DNA from: an uncultured Fulvivirga sp.
GTDB lineage: Bacteria > Bacteroidota > Bacteroidia > Cytophagales > Cyclobacteriaceae
Reading direction: 5' to 3'
Assembly: GCA_947500555.1 (NCBI GenBank)
Contig: CANMSE010000003.1
Location: 620,001 to 684,000, forward strand
DNA length: 64,000 nucleotides
Each line of letters starts with the position of its first letter. Within the stretch, counting starts at the first letter, position 1. The notes below the pieces were generated by a model that searched no databases, had not been told where the DNA came from, and saw nothing but the letters and a program-made list of their open reading frames with translations. Of this stretch, positions 25,493-34,250 are shown in pieces. The position numbers and the translations under genes are program-made.

Positions 25493-26770
25493 TTACAGCC
25501 AATTATTGACCATAATAAAATAGACAGCTCCAGCCAGGTACCCAATTAAAGCCAGCCAGGAAATTTTCTTCAAGTACCAGAAAAAACTTATTCTAGCCAT
25601 ACCCATTACAGCGACTCCAGCAGCAGAGCCAATAATGAGTATGCTTCCACCTGTCCCGGCACAATAGGCCGTAAACTCCCAAAGTTGACTGTCCATTGGA
25701 AAGTCTTCTAATGAATACATTCCCATCGTAGCAGCTACTAAAGGAACATTATCGACAATAGAAGAAAATAATCCCATGCAAAAAACAATCAAGTCTAAAT
25801 TGCCTATAGTATTGTTCATCCATATGGCTAAACCATGAAGTATATTGGCTTGTTCAAGGGCTCCAACAGCCAATAAAATGCCTAGAAAAAACAAAACACT
25901 GGAAGAATCAATTTTGCTTAATGCATATACTGCTGAAAACGGCTTTTTTGCCTCCTCATCTTTTCTAAAATGTATGAGTTCTGAAAGAATCCACACCATA
26001 GATAAGCCCAGTAACATGCCCATATAAGGAGGCAAGTGCGTAACACTTTTGAAAATAGGAACAAATATTAGTGCACTTAACCCACCTATAAGAATCCTCC
26101 AACTTCCTTTTACTTTTTCTTTTCTTTTAGCATTTACTTCATCATTCTCCACACGTTTTAAGTCTCCCTTCATACTAAAATTTAGTATGAACAGTGGCAC
26201 CAATACGCTAATAACACTAGGTATGAATAAAGTCTTCATTATATTGTTAGAGCTCACCTGGCCACCAATCCAGAGCATGGTAGTGGTAATATCTCCTATG
26301 GGTGACCATGCACCACCGGCATTTGCCGATATAATAAGAACTCCGGCATAAAGCTTAACATCTTCCTTGTCGTCAATCATTTTTCTAAGCAAGGAAATCA
26401 TTACTATGGATGTTGTAAGATTATCTAATAGTGCGGAAAGGAAAAATGAGATGATTGCAATCATCCACATCAACTTACTTCTACTGGTTGTCTTTATTCT
26501 GTTAGTGATGACATCAAATCCTCGATGGATGTCGATGAGTTCAATAATGGTCATTGCCCCCATCAAGAAGAAAAGTATCTCTGAAATACTCCCAAGTTGA
26601 AAAATTAGTTCTGTATTAAAGTCTTCTGCATTGCCACGACTTACCACATACACTACCCATGAAATGATGCCAGTATAAAGCGCTACGGCAGTTTTATTAA
26701 TTCTAATAACATCTTCAAGAGTTATTAATAAATAACCGAAAACAAATACACTAATAAGATACGTAGTCAT
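25493..26770 (-). CDS. nhaD: NhaD-type Na+/H+ antiporter
   Basis: 425 aa, about 11-12 membrane helices. NhaD/ion-transporter signatures are visible: FLMGAMTIIELIDIHRGFDV, ALLDNLTTSIVMISLL, GGAWSPIGDITTTMLW, FSSIVDNVPLVAATM and GTGGSILIIGSAAGVAVMG, with the two inverted DN pairs in repeats one and two. It exchanges sodium for protons across the inner membrane, usual in marine bacteria. The gene is monocistronic and divergent from the solute-binding-like gene. Confidence 0.9.
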   Translation of the reverse strand: MTTYLISVFVFGYLLITLEDVIRINKTAVALYTGIISWVVYVVSRGNAEDFNTELIFQLGSISEILFFLMGAMTIIELIDIHRGFDVITNRIKTTSRSKLMWMIAIISFFLSALLDNLTTSIVMISLLRKMIDDKEDVKLYAGVLIISANAGGAWSPIGDITTTMLWIGGQVSSNNIMKTLFIPSVISVLVPLFILNFSMKGDLKRVENDEVNAKRKEKVKGSWRILIGGLSALIFVPIFKSVTHLPPYMGMLLGLSMVWILSELIHFRKDEEAKKPFSAVYALSKIDSSSVLFFLGILLAVGALEQANILHGLAIWMNNTIGNLDLIVFCMGLFSSIVDNVPLVAATMGMYSLEDFPMDSQLWEFTAYCAGTGGSILIIGSAAGVAVMGMARISFFWYLKKISWLALIGYLAGAVYFIMVNNWL

Positions 26771-26885
26771 AAAATATATATTTAGCCAAAATACACAATG
26801 TTAGTTGGGTAATTACAAGTTAGAAAAGCAATAATACAAATCGAACCTTTAAAGTACACTCAAAAATCATGAGCTAAAGCACATA

Positions 26886-26897
26886 TGATCTTAATCA
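26886..26897. promoter_or_regulatory. Crp/Fnr-like dyad TGAT-CTTA-ATCA
   Basis: Fits the TGAY-N4-RTCA pattern found at seven other intergenic positions here. Centred about 66 bp upstream of the solute-binding-like gene and about 121 bp upstream of nhaD, so its target is probably the former. No clear -7 box at the preferred spacing. Confidence 0.4.
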
Positions 26898-26957
26898 TTT
26901 TGACAAAATTCTTTATTAAAAGTATTTATTGCTTTTTTGCTGTGTAATTAAAGTTAG

Positions 26958-27818
26958 ATGAAGACAATTCGCGTTGGAGGTGTTCCAGAACACTTCAATC
27001 TCCCTATACATTTGGCAAAAGAGGCAGGTTTTTTTGAACGTGCTGAAATAAATTTAGAATGGCAGGACTTTGGTGGTGGAACCGGGGCTATGACTCAGGC
27101 ACTAAGAGAGGATACTTGTGATATTTGTATACTCCTCACCGAAGGAATAATTAAAGACATCATCAACGGCAATCCTTCTAAAATAATCAGTGGCTATGTA
27201 AAGTCACCTTTGATTTGGGGTATACACACAGCCGCAAATGGTGAGGATATAGCTAAAGAGTCTATATTCAAGGAAAAAATTGCTATTAGCAGAAAAGGCT
27301 CGGGGTCACATCTTATGCCTATTGTCAATGCACTTATGGAAGGTGAGTCGATCGAAGAAGATCAATTCGTTGAGATTAAAAACATAGATGGTGGCCTTCA
27401 GTCACTCGCTAATAAAGAGTCTTCTATATTCTATTGGGAGAAGTATACCACCAAACCCTATGTTACAGCAGGAAAGCTTAACCGAATAGGTGAATTCATC
27501 TCTCCATGGCCCTGTTTTATGATAGCTGCTACTAATAACCTAATCAAGAAGCATCCTGATCTTGTAGATATATTTTTGAGAATTGTACACCGCAGTTGCG
27601 AAGCATTCATGAGAAACCCTGATGCTCCTAAAATGGTGAGTGATCGTTATAATATTGAGCTAAAAGATGCTAATTATTGGTTTCATAGTACTGAATGGAC
27701 AACTAACAGTTGGGTGAGTGATAAGACTCTTACGAGTGTTGTTTTCGCATTGAAAGAAGCATCTATTATTGAAGATGATGCTAAAACAGACGACCTGATA
27801 TGGCAGAGAGAGCCTTAA
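26958..27818 (+). CDS. Cytosolic solute-binding-like protein (Ca3427/THI5-like fold)
   Basis: 286 aa, no signal peptide. It reads as a periplasmic-binding-protein type II fold: IRVGGVPEHFNLPIHLAKEA, WQDFGGGTGAMTQALREDTC, ISRKGSGSHLMPIVNALM and IGEFISPWPCFMIAATN. Proteins of this group lacking a signal, such as the structurally known Ca3427 from Candida, are thought to bind or convert a small pyrimidine- or sulfonate-like ligand in the cytosol. No transporter genes are adjacent. It ends 3 bp before the convergent SRPBCC-GyrI gene. Confidence 0.8.
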   Translation: MKTIRVGGVPEHFNLPIHLAKEAGFFERAEINLEWQDFGGGTGAMTQALREDTCDICILLTEGIIKDIINGNPSKIISGYVKSPLIWGIHTAANGEDIAKESIFKEKIAISRKGSGSHLMPIVNALMEGESIEEDQFVEIKNIDGGLQSLANKESSIFYWEKYTTKPYVTAGKLNRIGEFISPWPCFMIAATNNLIKKHPDLVDIFLRIVHRSCEAFMRNPDAPKMVSDRYNIELKDANYWFHSTEWTTNSWVSDKTLTSVVFALKEASIIEDDAKTDDLIWQREP

Positions 27819-27821
27819 TCT

Positions 27822-28745
27822 TTATCTCAAAGCAAAATTAATATCTGTAATAAGCTCTTTAGGAGCTACTTCCTGTGGGTTATTCACATAAATTTCGAAA
27901 GGATGAATACCTTTTTTGCATTTCAATTCTTTGTTTCGTTCCATCGAATATAGTGTGCTCCAGGCATTTCCCAGATGGTCATAACTACCGACATGCCTTA
28001 GAGTATAAATGTCAGTTTTAGGAAGCTCACCTGAAACAAAGTCCGAGGGCAGGTCATTTGGAATTTCTTTCACTCCCACTCCGGAAGTATAAATCACCTT
28101 CTTCTTAACCATATCCCATTTATGATACTGACTAAAAGCAGCACCTGTGGCAATCGACTCATTAGATTTCATGAATTCTTCAATCTTTCCAAAGTCAGAT
28201 GGCATTTGTGTACCCAACTCATCAATTGTTGTCTCAGTTTTTACTCCAACATATTTGAAACCATCAAAAGAATTAGTACCTACAAATTCAAGCTGTGATT
28301 TAATTTCACCATCTTCTACATATTCCTTGAGCATGTTAAGGCCGCGTTCGTAATCCATTCCTACGAACCCTTCCATCATCTTTTTCATGAAAAACATGAA
28401 AAATGGCAGGCTTGAATCCATTGTCCAGATTACATCTGTTTTATCACCTTTGCTGTCCAAAATAAAACTCACTTTAGCGTTAGACTTCCAGGGCTTTAGA
28501 AAATTCAAGTCGTAATCAACACGCCTATTGGTATCCTCTTTCAAAATCTTCATGTTCCCAAAACCAACTCGTTTTCCTTCCCAGTCATAATATTTGGCAT
28601 CATCTGCCACATTGACTGTAGCCTCGGGTTCCATAATTAACCATGGCGACCATGCAGTCCAATGGTTGAAGTCACTAACAACTGAATAAACTTTATCAAC
28701 AGGGGAATTGATAGTTACTTTCCTTTCAACATGCATTTTTGGCAT
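27822..28745 (-). CDS. SRPBCC-GyrI two-domain ligand-binding protein
   Basis: 307 aa, soluble. Residues 1-145 are an SRPBCC (polyketide-cyclase-like) domain: VERKVTINSPVDKVYSVVSD, FNHWTAWSPW and LDSKGDKTDVIWTMD. Residues about 150-307 are a GyrI-like/AraC effector-binding domain: GVGVKEIPNDLPSDFVSGEL, and the end with GIHPFEIYVNNP. The combination is frequent in Bacteroidota; both halves bind hydrophobic small molecules. It lies 24 bp downstream of the TPR kinase gene and may be co-transcribed with it. Confidence 0.88.
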   Translation of the reverse strand: MPKMHVERKVTINSPVDKVYSVVSDFNHWTAWSPWLIMEPEATVNVADDAKYYDWEGKRVGFGNMKILKEDTNRRVDYDLNFLKPWKSNAKVSFILDSKGDKTDVIWTMDSSLPFFMFFMKKMMEGFVGMDYERGLNMLKEYVEDGEIKSQLEFVGTNSFDGFKYVGVKTETTIDELGTQMPSDFGKIEEFMKSNESIATGAAFSQYHKWDMVKKKVIYTSGVGVKEIPNDLPSDFVSGELPKTDIYTLRHVGSYDHLGNAWSTLYSMERNKELKCKKGIHPFEIYVNNPQEVAPKELITDINFALR

Positions 28746-28769
28746 AACCTTTTATTTAGTTGAGCTGAT

Positions 28770-30725
28770 TTAACTTATGGGAAAAGTAAGTCTGAAAGTA
28801 GAACCTTTCCCCATTTCAGTTTCAATTTCAACATTTCCATTCAATTTATCAACCAATGTCTTAACGATAGATAGACCAAGCCCAGATGAATTTTCACCTG
28901 CCGTAGGACGAGCTGAAAGTTTTTTGAACCTCTTAAAAACGTGTTTCATATCCTCTTCTGTAAATCCAGGTCCCTCGTCTGTAATTTCAATGATAAGGTC
29001 ATTCTCAGATAGGCAGTTTATAATAACTTTACTCTGTTCATCAGAGAATTTTATGGCATTGGAAAGAAGGTTGTCCATTATTCGGGATATCAGGATTTTA
29101 TCAGTTGTTATCTGATCAATATCTTCTTTCATTTGTAATTTAAGTTCTATGCCTTTTCTTGAAGCATAAGACTGATGTTCATTAACCGTGGCTTTCAGAA
29201 GACTCTTGATACCTACAAGTTCAAGGTTCATATTAAAATCACTTTCATATTCCTTGAGCTTCATAATATCGGCTATTAACTCTAAACCCTCTTCAGCTAC
29301 AAGAGTAGTTTTAGCATTTACTTCAACTTGTTCAGCTGACAAGTCGGTCATTTCCATTACATCAGCCAGCCCTTTGATTTTGTTCAATGGAGCCCTCAAG
29401 TCATGTGCAACAACTGCCATAATATTACTCTGTTCTGCATTGACCTCTTGAAGTTTTAAATTAGCCTCAGCTAATTGGTCTCTCTGCGTGGACATTTCTT
29501 CGTTAATACTTTTCAGTTCCTCAGTTTGTTGAATGAGAATCTTCTTTAAGTGATTTTCTCTTATATTTTTTCGGATTAAAAAAGAGATCAATAAAATCAA
29601 GCTTACTACAACTACGACAATTATAATTAAGATCAACTTTTGGCGTTCGTTTTCGGCCTTCTGGATAGTTAACTCCTGTTCCTGGCTCTCAGACTTATAT
29701 TTTACTTCAAGTTCATCTATAGTTGCCTGCTTATCCTTGTCAAGTATTTGAGCATTTAAATCATCATAAAGTTTATTATACTCCAAAGACTTTTTATAAT
29801 CTCCCAATGCTTCATAGATGTATGAATATTGGGCGTATGCATTTCTTAAATCAAATTTGCTATCCAGGTCTTTGGCCAACTTCAGGCTCTTGTCATTGTA
29901 GTACAGTGCAGAATCAAATTGTTCTTCCTGCAGAAAAATATTATTAAGGTGATTGTAAGCTGATACCAGATAAATCTTAAAGCCCATTCTATCAAAGTAT
30001 TCCTCTGCTCTCTTCATACTTCTTTTAGACTCTGGCAGATTTCCAGTCTGTTTATGAATAATTGCCATATTCGCATGAGCTAATGCAACACCTTTGATGT
30101 ACTCCGCTTTTTCGAAACTCTCAACAGCCTTACTTAAATAGGGTATGCTGAGCCTAAATGCAGAATCAGCTTTTATCGAATCATTATAATTATCACCAAA
30201 ATACCACCCTTGGTTTATAAAAAATGATCCCAGTGAGTTATAGGCATTTCCAATCAAACGCTCATCACCAAGATTGACTGCTATATCAAAAGCCTTGTCA
30301 TAATAGTCTTTAGCAATGTCAAAACTATTCCTTAAACCATGTACCTGACCCAATTTCTGATAGGAAGTAAAAATTTTGCGATTGTCATTTACTTCCTCGT
30401 AGTACCTGAGCGCTTTTATGAAGAAAGATTGAGCTGAATCCAGATCGCCCATATCCAGGTGAATGATCCCTTTGAGATCATAGACACTAGCGATACCCTT
30501 TTCGAAATTTAATTCTTGAGCAAGTGCCATGGCTTCATCACTTATCGATTGAGCTTCTTCTTTATTACCGTAAGATAGTTCATAAATCAAATGACCCATG
30601 GTAAGTACTTTTGATGTATCCTCCTTTTGTGATGCAATCACGACCCTAAGGCTATCAACATTTAATTGGCCGTATGAGACACAATAAATAAGTAGGATCA
30701 TTTTGATTAACAGGAGTTTGCGCAT
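28770..30725 (-). CDS. TPR-containing sensor histidine kinase
   Basis: 651 aa. Signal peptide (MRKLLLIKMILLIYCVSYGQ), periplasmic TPR repeats (residues about 50-330), one membrane helix near 370-392, coiled coil, HisKA with VVAHDLRAPLNKIKG, and HATPase with N-box MDNLLSNAIKFS, G1 DEGPGFTEED and G2 SSGLGLSIVKTL. All kinase boxes are present, unlike the protein at the window start. The TPR domain probably senses protein or peptide partners outside the membrane. No response regulator is adjacent, so the partner is unknown. Confidence 0.93.
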   Translation of the reverse strand: MRKLLLIKMILLIYCVSYGQLNVDSLRVVIASQKEDTSKVLTMGHLIYELSYGNKEEAQSISDEAMALAQELNFEKGIASVYDLKGIIHLDMGDLDSAQSFFIKALRYYEEVNDNRKIFTSYQKLGQVHGLRNSFDIAKDYYDKAFDIAVNLGDERLIGNAYNSLGSFFINQGWYFGDNYNDSIKADSAFRLSIPYLSKAVESFEKAEYIKGVALAHANMAIIHKQTGNLPESKRSMKRAEEYFDRMGFKIYLVSAYNHLNNIFLQEEQFDSALYYNDKSLKLAKDLDSKFDLRNAYAQYSYIYEALGDYKKSLEYNKLYDDLNAQILDKDKQATIDELEVKYKSESQEQELTIQKAENERQKLILIIIVVVVVSLILLISFLIRKNIRENHLKKILIQQTEELKSINEEMSTQRDQLAEANLKLQEVNAEQSNIMAVVAHDLRAPLNKIKGLADVMEMTDLSAEQVEVNAKTTLVAEEGLELIADIMKLKEYESDFNMNLELVGIKSLLKATVNEHQSYASRKGIELKLQMKEDIDQITTDKILISRIMDNLLSNAIKFSDEQSKVIINCLSENDLIIEITDEGPGFTEEDMKHVFKRFKKLSARPTAGENSSGLGLSIVKTLVDKLNGNVEIETEMGKGSTFRLTFPIS

Positions 30726-30799
30726 TGAAATATTAAAATACGAAACTTATAATGGATCTTTAATGATTGATAGTGATTAATCCACTGGAAAAATTTTAG

Positions 30800-30848
30800 T
30801 TAGTATTACTAATTTTATTGAAAAACAATTTTTAGTTAGTAATACTAA
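30800..30848. promoter_or_regulatory. Twin 13-bp palindromic operators
   Basis: TTAGTA-T-TACTAA (30800-30812) and TTAGTA-A-TACTAA (30836-30848) lie 36 bp centre to centre, each preceded by TTTTAG. The second covers the -33 zone of the promoter whose -7 box is at 30852. Best candidate regulator is the MarR protein encoded in the same cluster; this is inference from position and symmetry. Confidence 0.6.
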
Positions 30849-30851
30849 TTA

Positions 30852-30859
30852 TATATTTG
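30852..30859 (+). promoter_or_regulatory. -7 box for the lipoprotein/DUF2024 transcript
   Basis: TATATTTG, full match to TAnnTTTG, four bases after the second palindrome. Predicted transcription start near 30864, giving a leader of about 40 nt to the ATG at 30905. Confidence 0.6.
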
Positions 30860-30904
30860 TCATGTGATCACAGCACAGCTTAATATTTAACTAAAACAAT
30901 TAAC

Positions 30905-31609
30905 ATGAAAGTAATAACCATTATGGCCATGGCTTCCTTAGTAATACTTGGTTGTCAGGCTCAGAATACAGACTTTAAAATTCAATCTACCAGTGTTGAT
31001 TATGATGCTTTTCTTGATCAATTTGTATTTAGCATAATTGTAGAAGGAAAAGCAGGTAACACCACTCCAACCCCTGTAGGCCAGTTGGATGGGGCTCCAG
31101 TTCAAGGGTATGTCTTTCCCACCACTATGAAATCAACTGATGTCGGTTTTGATCAAATCGATGGTATCGTTGCTTTAGCCTTGACTTCTCATCCGGACTT
31201 TGATGATACCCCATTGTGGGACGAGAATAAGGATACTAAATATGACAACGATGGAATAATATGGCATCCACATTGGGTCATACTTATAGACGATGATCGT
31301 GTTGCGGGAGGTCTCGCGGTCAAACAATTTGATAAAGAAGATAAGAGTGTGATATTACCTCCCACTAATCCCGGCATGCCTATGTATATGGACTCTCCCG
31401 GTTATCCTGTAATAACCAGAAACAATACCATAAAGGTGATTGTGCCTGGTTATAGAATTCAGGCTACTCAGAATTTCAAATTTGACGGTGTAGCAGCTTT
31501 CATGAAAGTGAATACTTCAAATCCTGACTTACCGATGCTAGGTGTATACGAGGTGTATAGTATTTCTTCGGGTGATTTATCTCTTCCCTATTCAGTTCAA
31601 CAAAAGTAA
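30905..31609 (+). CDS. Hypothetical lipoprotein
   Basis: 234 aa. Signal with lipobox VILGC (MKVITIMAMASLVILGC-Q). The mature protein is beta-rich with many glycines, prolines and aspartates (VGQLDGAPVQGYVFPTTM, WHPHWVILIDDDRVAGGLAV). I do not recognise a family by name. It is the first gene of a run with DUF2024 (4 bp gap) and MarR genes behind two palindromic operators, so it is likely induced by the signal MarR reads. The HPHW motif could bind metal; speculative. Confidence 0.65.
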   Translation: MKVITIMAMASLVILGCQAQNTDFKIQSTSVDYDAFLDQFVFSIIVEGKAGNTTPTPVGQLDGAPVQGYVFPTTMKSTDVGFDQIDGIVALALTSHPDFDDTPLWDENKDTKYDNDGIIWHPHWVILIDDDRVAGGLAVKQFDKEDKSVILPPTNPGMPMYMDSPGYPVITRNNTIKVIVPGYRIQATQNFKFDGVAAFMKVNTSNPDLPMLGVYEVYSISSGDLSLPYSVQQK

Positions 31610-31613
31610 AGTC

Positions 31614-31871
31614 ATGCAAGCAGCAGTATATGATACATATGTTCATAAAAAGAATGGTGGCATCATGCACTTTGATATTGTAGTACCAGTATCAATTAAA
31701 GAAAATAAAGTATTAGAGTTTGGAAAGGAATACCTGGTGCTCAAAGATCAGGCGGGTCAGCCCATTTCTTCCAAAGAGTGTAGATTCTGTCACATCGAAC
31801 AAACCACAGAAGTTATGGAAAGGTCATTTGAGAAAAAAGGCTATCATATTATTGAAATGGAAGGTTGCTAA
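31614..31871 (+). CDS. DUF2024 family protein
   Basis: 85 aa from ATG 31614, which matches the family opening AAVYDTYVHKKNGGIMHFDI and sits 4 bp after the lipoprotein stop. It continues KEYLVLKDQAGQPISSKECR and CHIEQ and closes KKGYHIIEMEGC. DUF2024 proteins are small, soluble and of unknown function; the CRFCH pair and C-terminal cysteine may be redox or metal sensitive. It is co-transcribed with the lipoprotein gene and followed by a strong hairpin. Confidence 0.88.
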   Translation: MQAAVYDTYVHKKNGGIMHFDIVVPVSIKENKVLEFGKEYLVLKDQAGQPISSKECRFCHIEQTTEVMERSFEKKGYHIIEMEGC

Positions 31872-31908
31872 AGGTATGACTAGATAATTAATTCACTAAA
31901 AGCATCCG

Positions 31909-31948
31909 GTGCAGTTAACCTAAAATTCCATAATTAGGTTGACTGCAC
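31909..31948. terminator. 15-bp hairpin between DUF2024 and marR
   Basis: GTGCAGTTAACCTAA pairs with TTAGGTTGACTGCAC (one G-T wobble) around a 10-nt loop. No T-tract follows on either strand, so it may act as a transcript-end stabiliser or attenuator rather than a classic terminator. Confidence 0.5.
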
Positions 31949-32025
31949 TTATGTAGTTTGGTTATAGTAGTTTCATGGAAATCAATAAATCATGTAAGTT
32001 CATTGTTTCATAGAAGGAAAACATA

Positions 32026-32631
32026 GTGGAAGATATTTTCGATTCAGAGTTCCAACATTCAAATGTACCCGCTAAAATATATGCGGCATTAGAAAAAGTG
32101 CATGATGTTGTAAAAGCTGCTCAATGGAATATGGCGAAACACCATGGTCTTAGTCCATTGCAATTATCTGTTCTCCTTTTCGTAAAAAACCATGCTCCCA
32201 ATCTCAACAAACCAGCAGTACTGGCCAAAGAATTTCTAGTTACCAAGCCAACAATGACGGAAACTATCAATGCACTTTCCAGAAAGGGATTAGTGTTGAA
32301 AGAAAAAGATATAAAAGATACCAGAAGTAGTTTTATAAACCTTACCAAAACTGGTGTGGCTTTAGTCAAAGAAATCACCAGCTACCCTCAGTCTCTCCTG
32401 AAGGCAATTGAAACAATGAAGTCTAATGATCAAAATGATATGTTGCTATCATTACTTAATTTATTAAGCAATCTACTCGATGAAAATATCCTTATTCCTG
32501 AAAGGAATTGCTTCACTTGCCAGCATTATAAGGGCGATAAGCTGAACCATCATCGCTGTCAACTGCTTAATAAAAAGTTATCAGTGAAGACATTACGCTT
32601 TGATTGTGAAGAGCACGAGCTAATATCTTAA
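32026..32631 (+). CDS. MarR family regulator with C-terminal four-cysteine motif
   Basis: 201 aa from a GTG. The winged helix is typical MarR: LSPLQLSVLLFVKNHAPNLN, recognition helix VTKPTMTETINALSRKGLV and wing KDTRSSFINLTKTG. After the dimer helices an added C-terminal segment of about 40 residues carries C162, C165, C178 and C194 (NCFTCQHYKG, HRCQLLNKKL, FDCEEHE), an arrangement able to hold an iron-sulfur cluster or zinc. Classic MarR proteins of about 145 aa lack this part. It is encoded downstream of the lipoprotein/DUF2024 pair and overlaps the convergent acyltransferase gene by 4 bp. Confidence 0.88.
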   Translation: MEDIFDSEFQHSNVPAKIYAALEKVHDVVKAAQWNMAKHHGLSPLQLSVLLFVKNHAPNLNKPAVLAKEFLVTKPTMTETINALSRKGLVLKEKDIKDTRSSFINLTKTGVALVKEITSYPQSLLKAIETMKSNDQNDMLLSLLNLLSNLLDENILIPERNCFTCQHYKGDKLNHHRCQLLNKKLSVKTLRFDCEEHELIS

Positions 32632-33209
32632 CAATAGCGATTATCCAAGCTGAAATTCTCAGGAAACTTCCCCTTTTTATCACTATAAAAATTCATAATA
32701 ATTTTCATATCTTCTTCAATATTACCTGATGGCATAAAGCATATCCCAACCCCGGTCATACGCTTTTCATAGTCCATATAAGACAGACATATGGGTGTCT
32801 TTGCCTGTAGTGCAGTATGATAAAATCCAGTTTTCCATTTTACAGATTTTGACCTAGTGCCTTCCGGGGTTACTAGAATAGTTAGAGGTTCCTCTGTTAA
32901 CTCAAAAAGTTCAACCATAACTTCAGTCATGCTTCTCCTGGGATCGCCAACCTTTTTTGGAGACCTATCAATCCACAAAGCTCCGAGACTTCTTATCCAA
33001 GGGCCAATTAAAGGTTTGTTAAACTCCTTTTTTATGGTGAATCTCGGATTTAACCCCAATTTTTTCAATGCCACCATGGCATATACAAAGTCCCAATTAC
33101 TGGTATGAGGAGCCGCAATCATGATACAGTTTTTTGCTTCATTCGGGCAACTAGGATGAAGTTTCCATTTCTTCAGATTGAATAAAAATTTAAAAAAGGC
33201 TAGTACCAT
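32628..33209 (-). CDS. PlsC-like 1-acyl-glycerol-3-phosphate acyltransferase family protein
   Basis: 193 aa. Acyltransferase motif I HTSNWDF (HX4D), motif II FNKPLIGPWIRSLGALWIDR and motif III VTPEGTRSKSVKWKTG are present in the right order. Short proteins of this kind transfer acyl chains to lysophospholipids or other glycerol acceptors at the membrane; the acceptor cannot be told. The gene is convergent with marR and overlaps it by four bases. Confidence 0.88.
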   Translation of the reverse strand: MVLAFFKFLFNLKKWKLHPSCPNEAKNCIMIAAPHTSNWDFVYAMVALKKLGLNPRFTIKKEFNKPLIGPWIRSLGALWIDRSPKKVGDPRRSMTEVMVELFELTEEPLTILVTPEGTRSKSVKWKTGFYHTALQAKTPICLSYMDYEKRMTGVGICFMPSGNIEEDMKIIMNFYSDKKGKFPENFSLDNRYC

Positions 33210-33313
33210 ACGGTCTCTAAAGTATATAAATTTTAAGTTAATTGGCTGATTTCTACTTTATTATAATTTATAAAACCCTTATATTTCATAGCCCAATAAC
33301 AATCTATTATATC

Positions 33314-33751
33314 ATGAACTTCACAGAAATTCTCAATCTCTTCAAACAAGGAAAAAGTTCGGCCAATAGTCATGTTAAAAACCTTATCGAAATAGCAGCT
33401 GCAGATGGAAATTTTGATGATATCGAATATCAGCTGTTAAAAAAAATAGCAAAGAGAAATGGCATATCTTCTTCTAAGCTCAAGTCGATAGAGAATGACA
33501 AAGAAAAAATAGTCTTTGAAGCTCCTGAAAATTCTCAAGAAAAGTTTCAACAAATGTATGACCTTGTCCATATGATGATTGTTGATAATGAAATCCACCC
33601 CGAAGAAATGAAGCTTTGTAACCTATTTGCTTCCAAGTTTGGTTATCCAAAAGAGAGAAATGAAGAGCTCATTAAAACTATACAAGGCAATATTGAAAAT
33701 GGAAATGGCCCTGCAGATACTATGAAAAGAGTGGAATGGATGCTCTCATGA
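33314..33751 (+). CDS. TerB-like protein
   Basis: 145 aa from ATG 33314; the frame is open to 33242 but the extension is AT-rich and unlike the family. All-helical TerB fold with two acidic clusters expected for metal binding: AAADGNFDDIEYQLLKKIAK and MIVDNEIHPEEMKLCNLFAS. TerB-type domains occur in tellurite resistance and in many stress or secretion settings. No other ter genes are nearby, so tellurite resistance should not be assumed. Confidence 0.8.
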   Translation: MNFTEILNLFKQGKSSANSHVKNLIEIAAADGNFDDIEYQLLKKIAKRNGISSSKLKSIENDKEKIVFEAPENSQEKFQQMYDLVHMMIVDNEIHPEEMKLCNLFASKFGYPKERNEELIKTIQGNIENGNGPADTMKRVEWMLS

Positions 33752-33831
33752 TTTAATCAATTGTATATTCTAATCAAGATCAATTATCTTTTAAATAAAA
33801 TCATTATTACTGATTCCAGATCTTTAATTAC

Positions 33832-34206
33832 ATGTCCGATACTGTCAACATAGAAAAATTCGATGATTATATTTTTTTAAAGGTAAAGGGCGAGAGAGAT
33901 AACTTAACTCAAGTCATTGAGGGAGCGGAACGGATGATCGAAATAGCTGAAAAATATAACCTATATAATATTTTGGCTGATTACCGAGAAGTATTGTTTA
34001 ATAATCAAATGGCTGATGCATTCAATCTTATTCGACATTATGAAATAAAATTAAAACCATTTAAGAAAATCAATCTTGCTATGGTGACCACCAAAAATCA
34101 TTTAGAAATCGCGAGTTTTCACGAAGCTATTGCTACGAAAAGAGGCTTTTCTATCAAAGTATTTTATAATATAAAGAATGCCAAACGTTGGCTAGTACCT
34201 GATTAG
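33832..34206 (+). CDS. SpoIIAA-like (STAS fold) protein
   Basis: 124 aa, soluble. Beta-alpha pattern of SpoIIAA-like proteins: YIFLKVKGERDNLTQVIEGA, LYNILADYREVLFNNQMADA, KINLAMVTTKNHLEIASFHE and a final FYNIKNAKRWL. These are small cytosolic proteins of the wider STAS group and may bind lipid or nucleotide; no phosphorylatable serine of anti-sigma antagonists can be pointed to with confidence. Monocistronic, 80 bp after the TerB-like gene. Confidence 0.75.
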   Translation: MSDTVNIEKFDDYIFLKVKGERDNLTQVIEGAERMIEIAEKYNLYNILADYREVLFNNQMADAFNLIRHYEIKLKPFKKINLAMVTTKNHLEIASFHEAIATKRGFSIKVFYNIKNAKRWLVPD

Positions 34207-34250
34207 CCTCGTTAGCCAATACTTGAGTTCTGGCTTATTCGAAAATTAAA

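Noticed and set aside
33242..33313. Upstream extension of the TerB-like gene
   Set aside because: The added residues are AT-driven and the family starts at the ATG 33314.
33314..33751. Tellurite resistance locus
   Set aside because: Only one TerB-like gene is present and no terC, terD or terZ-like neighbours.
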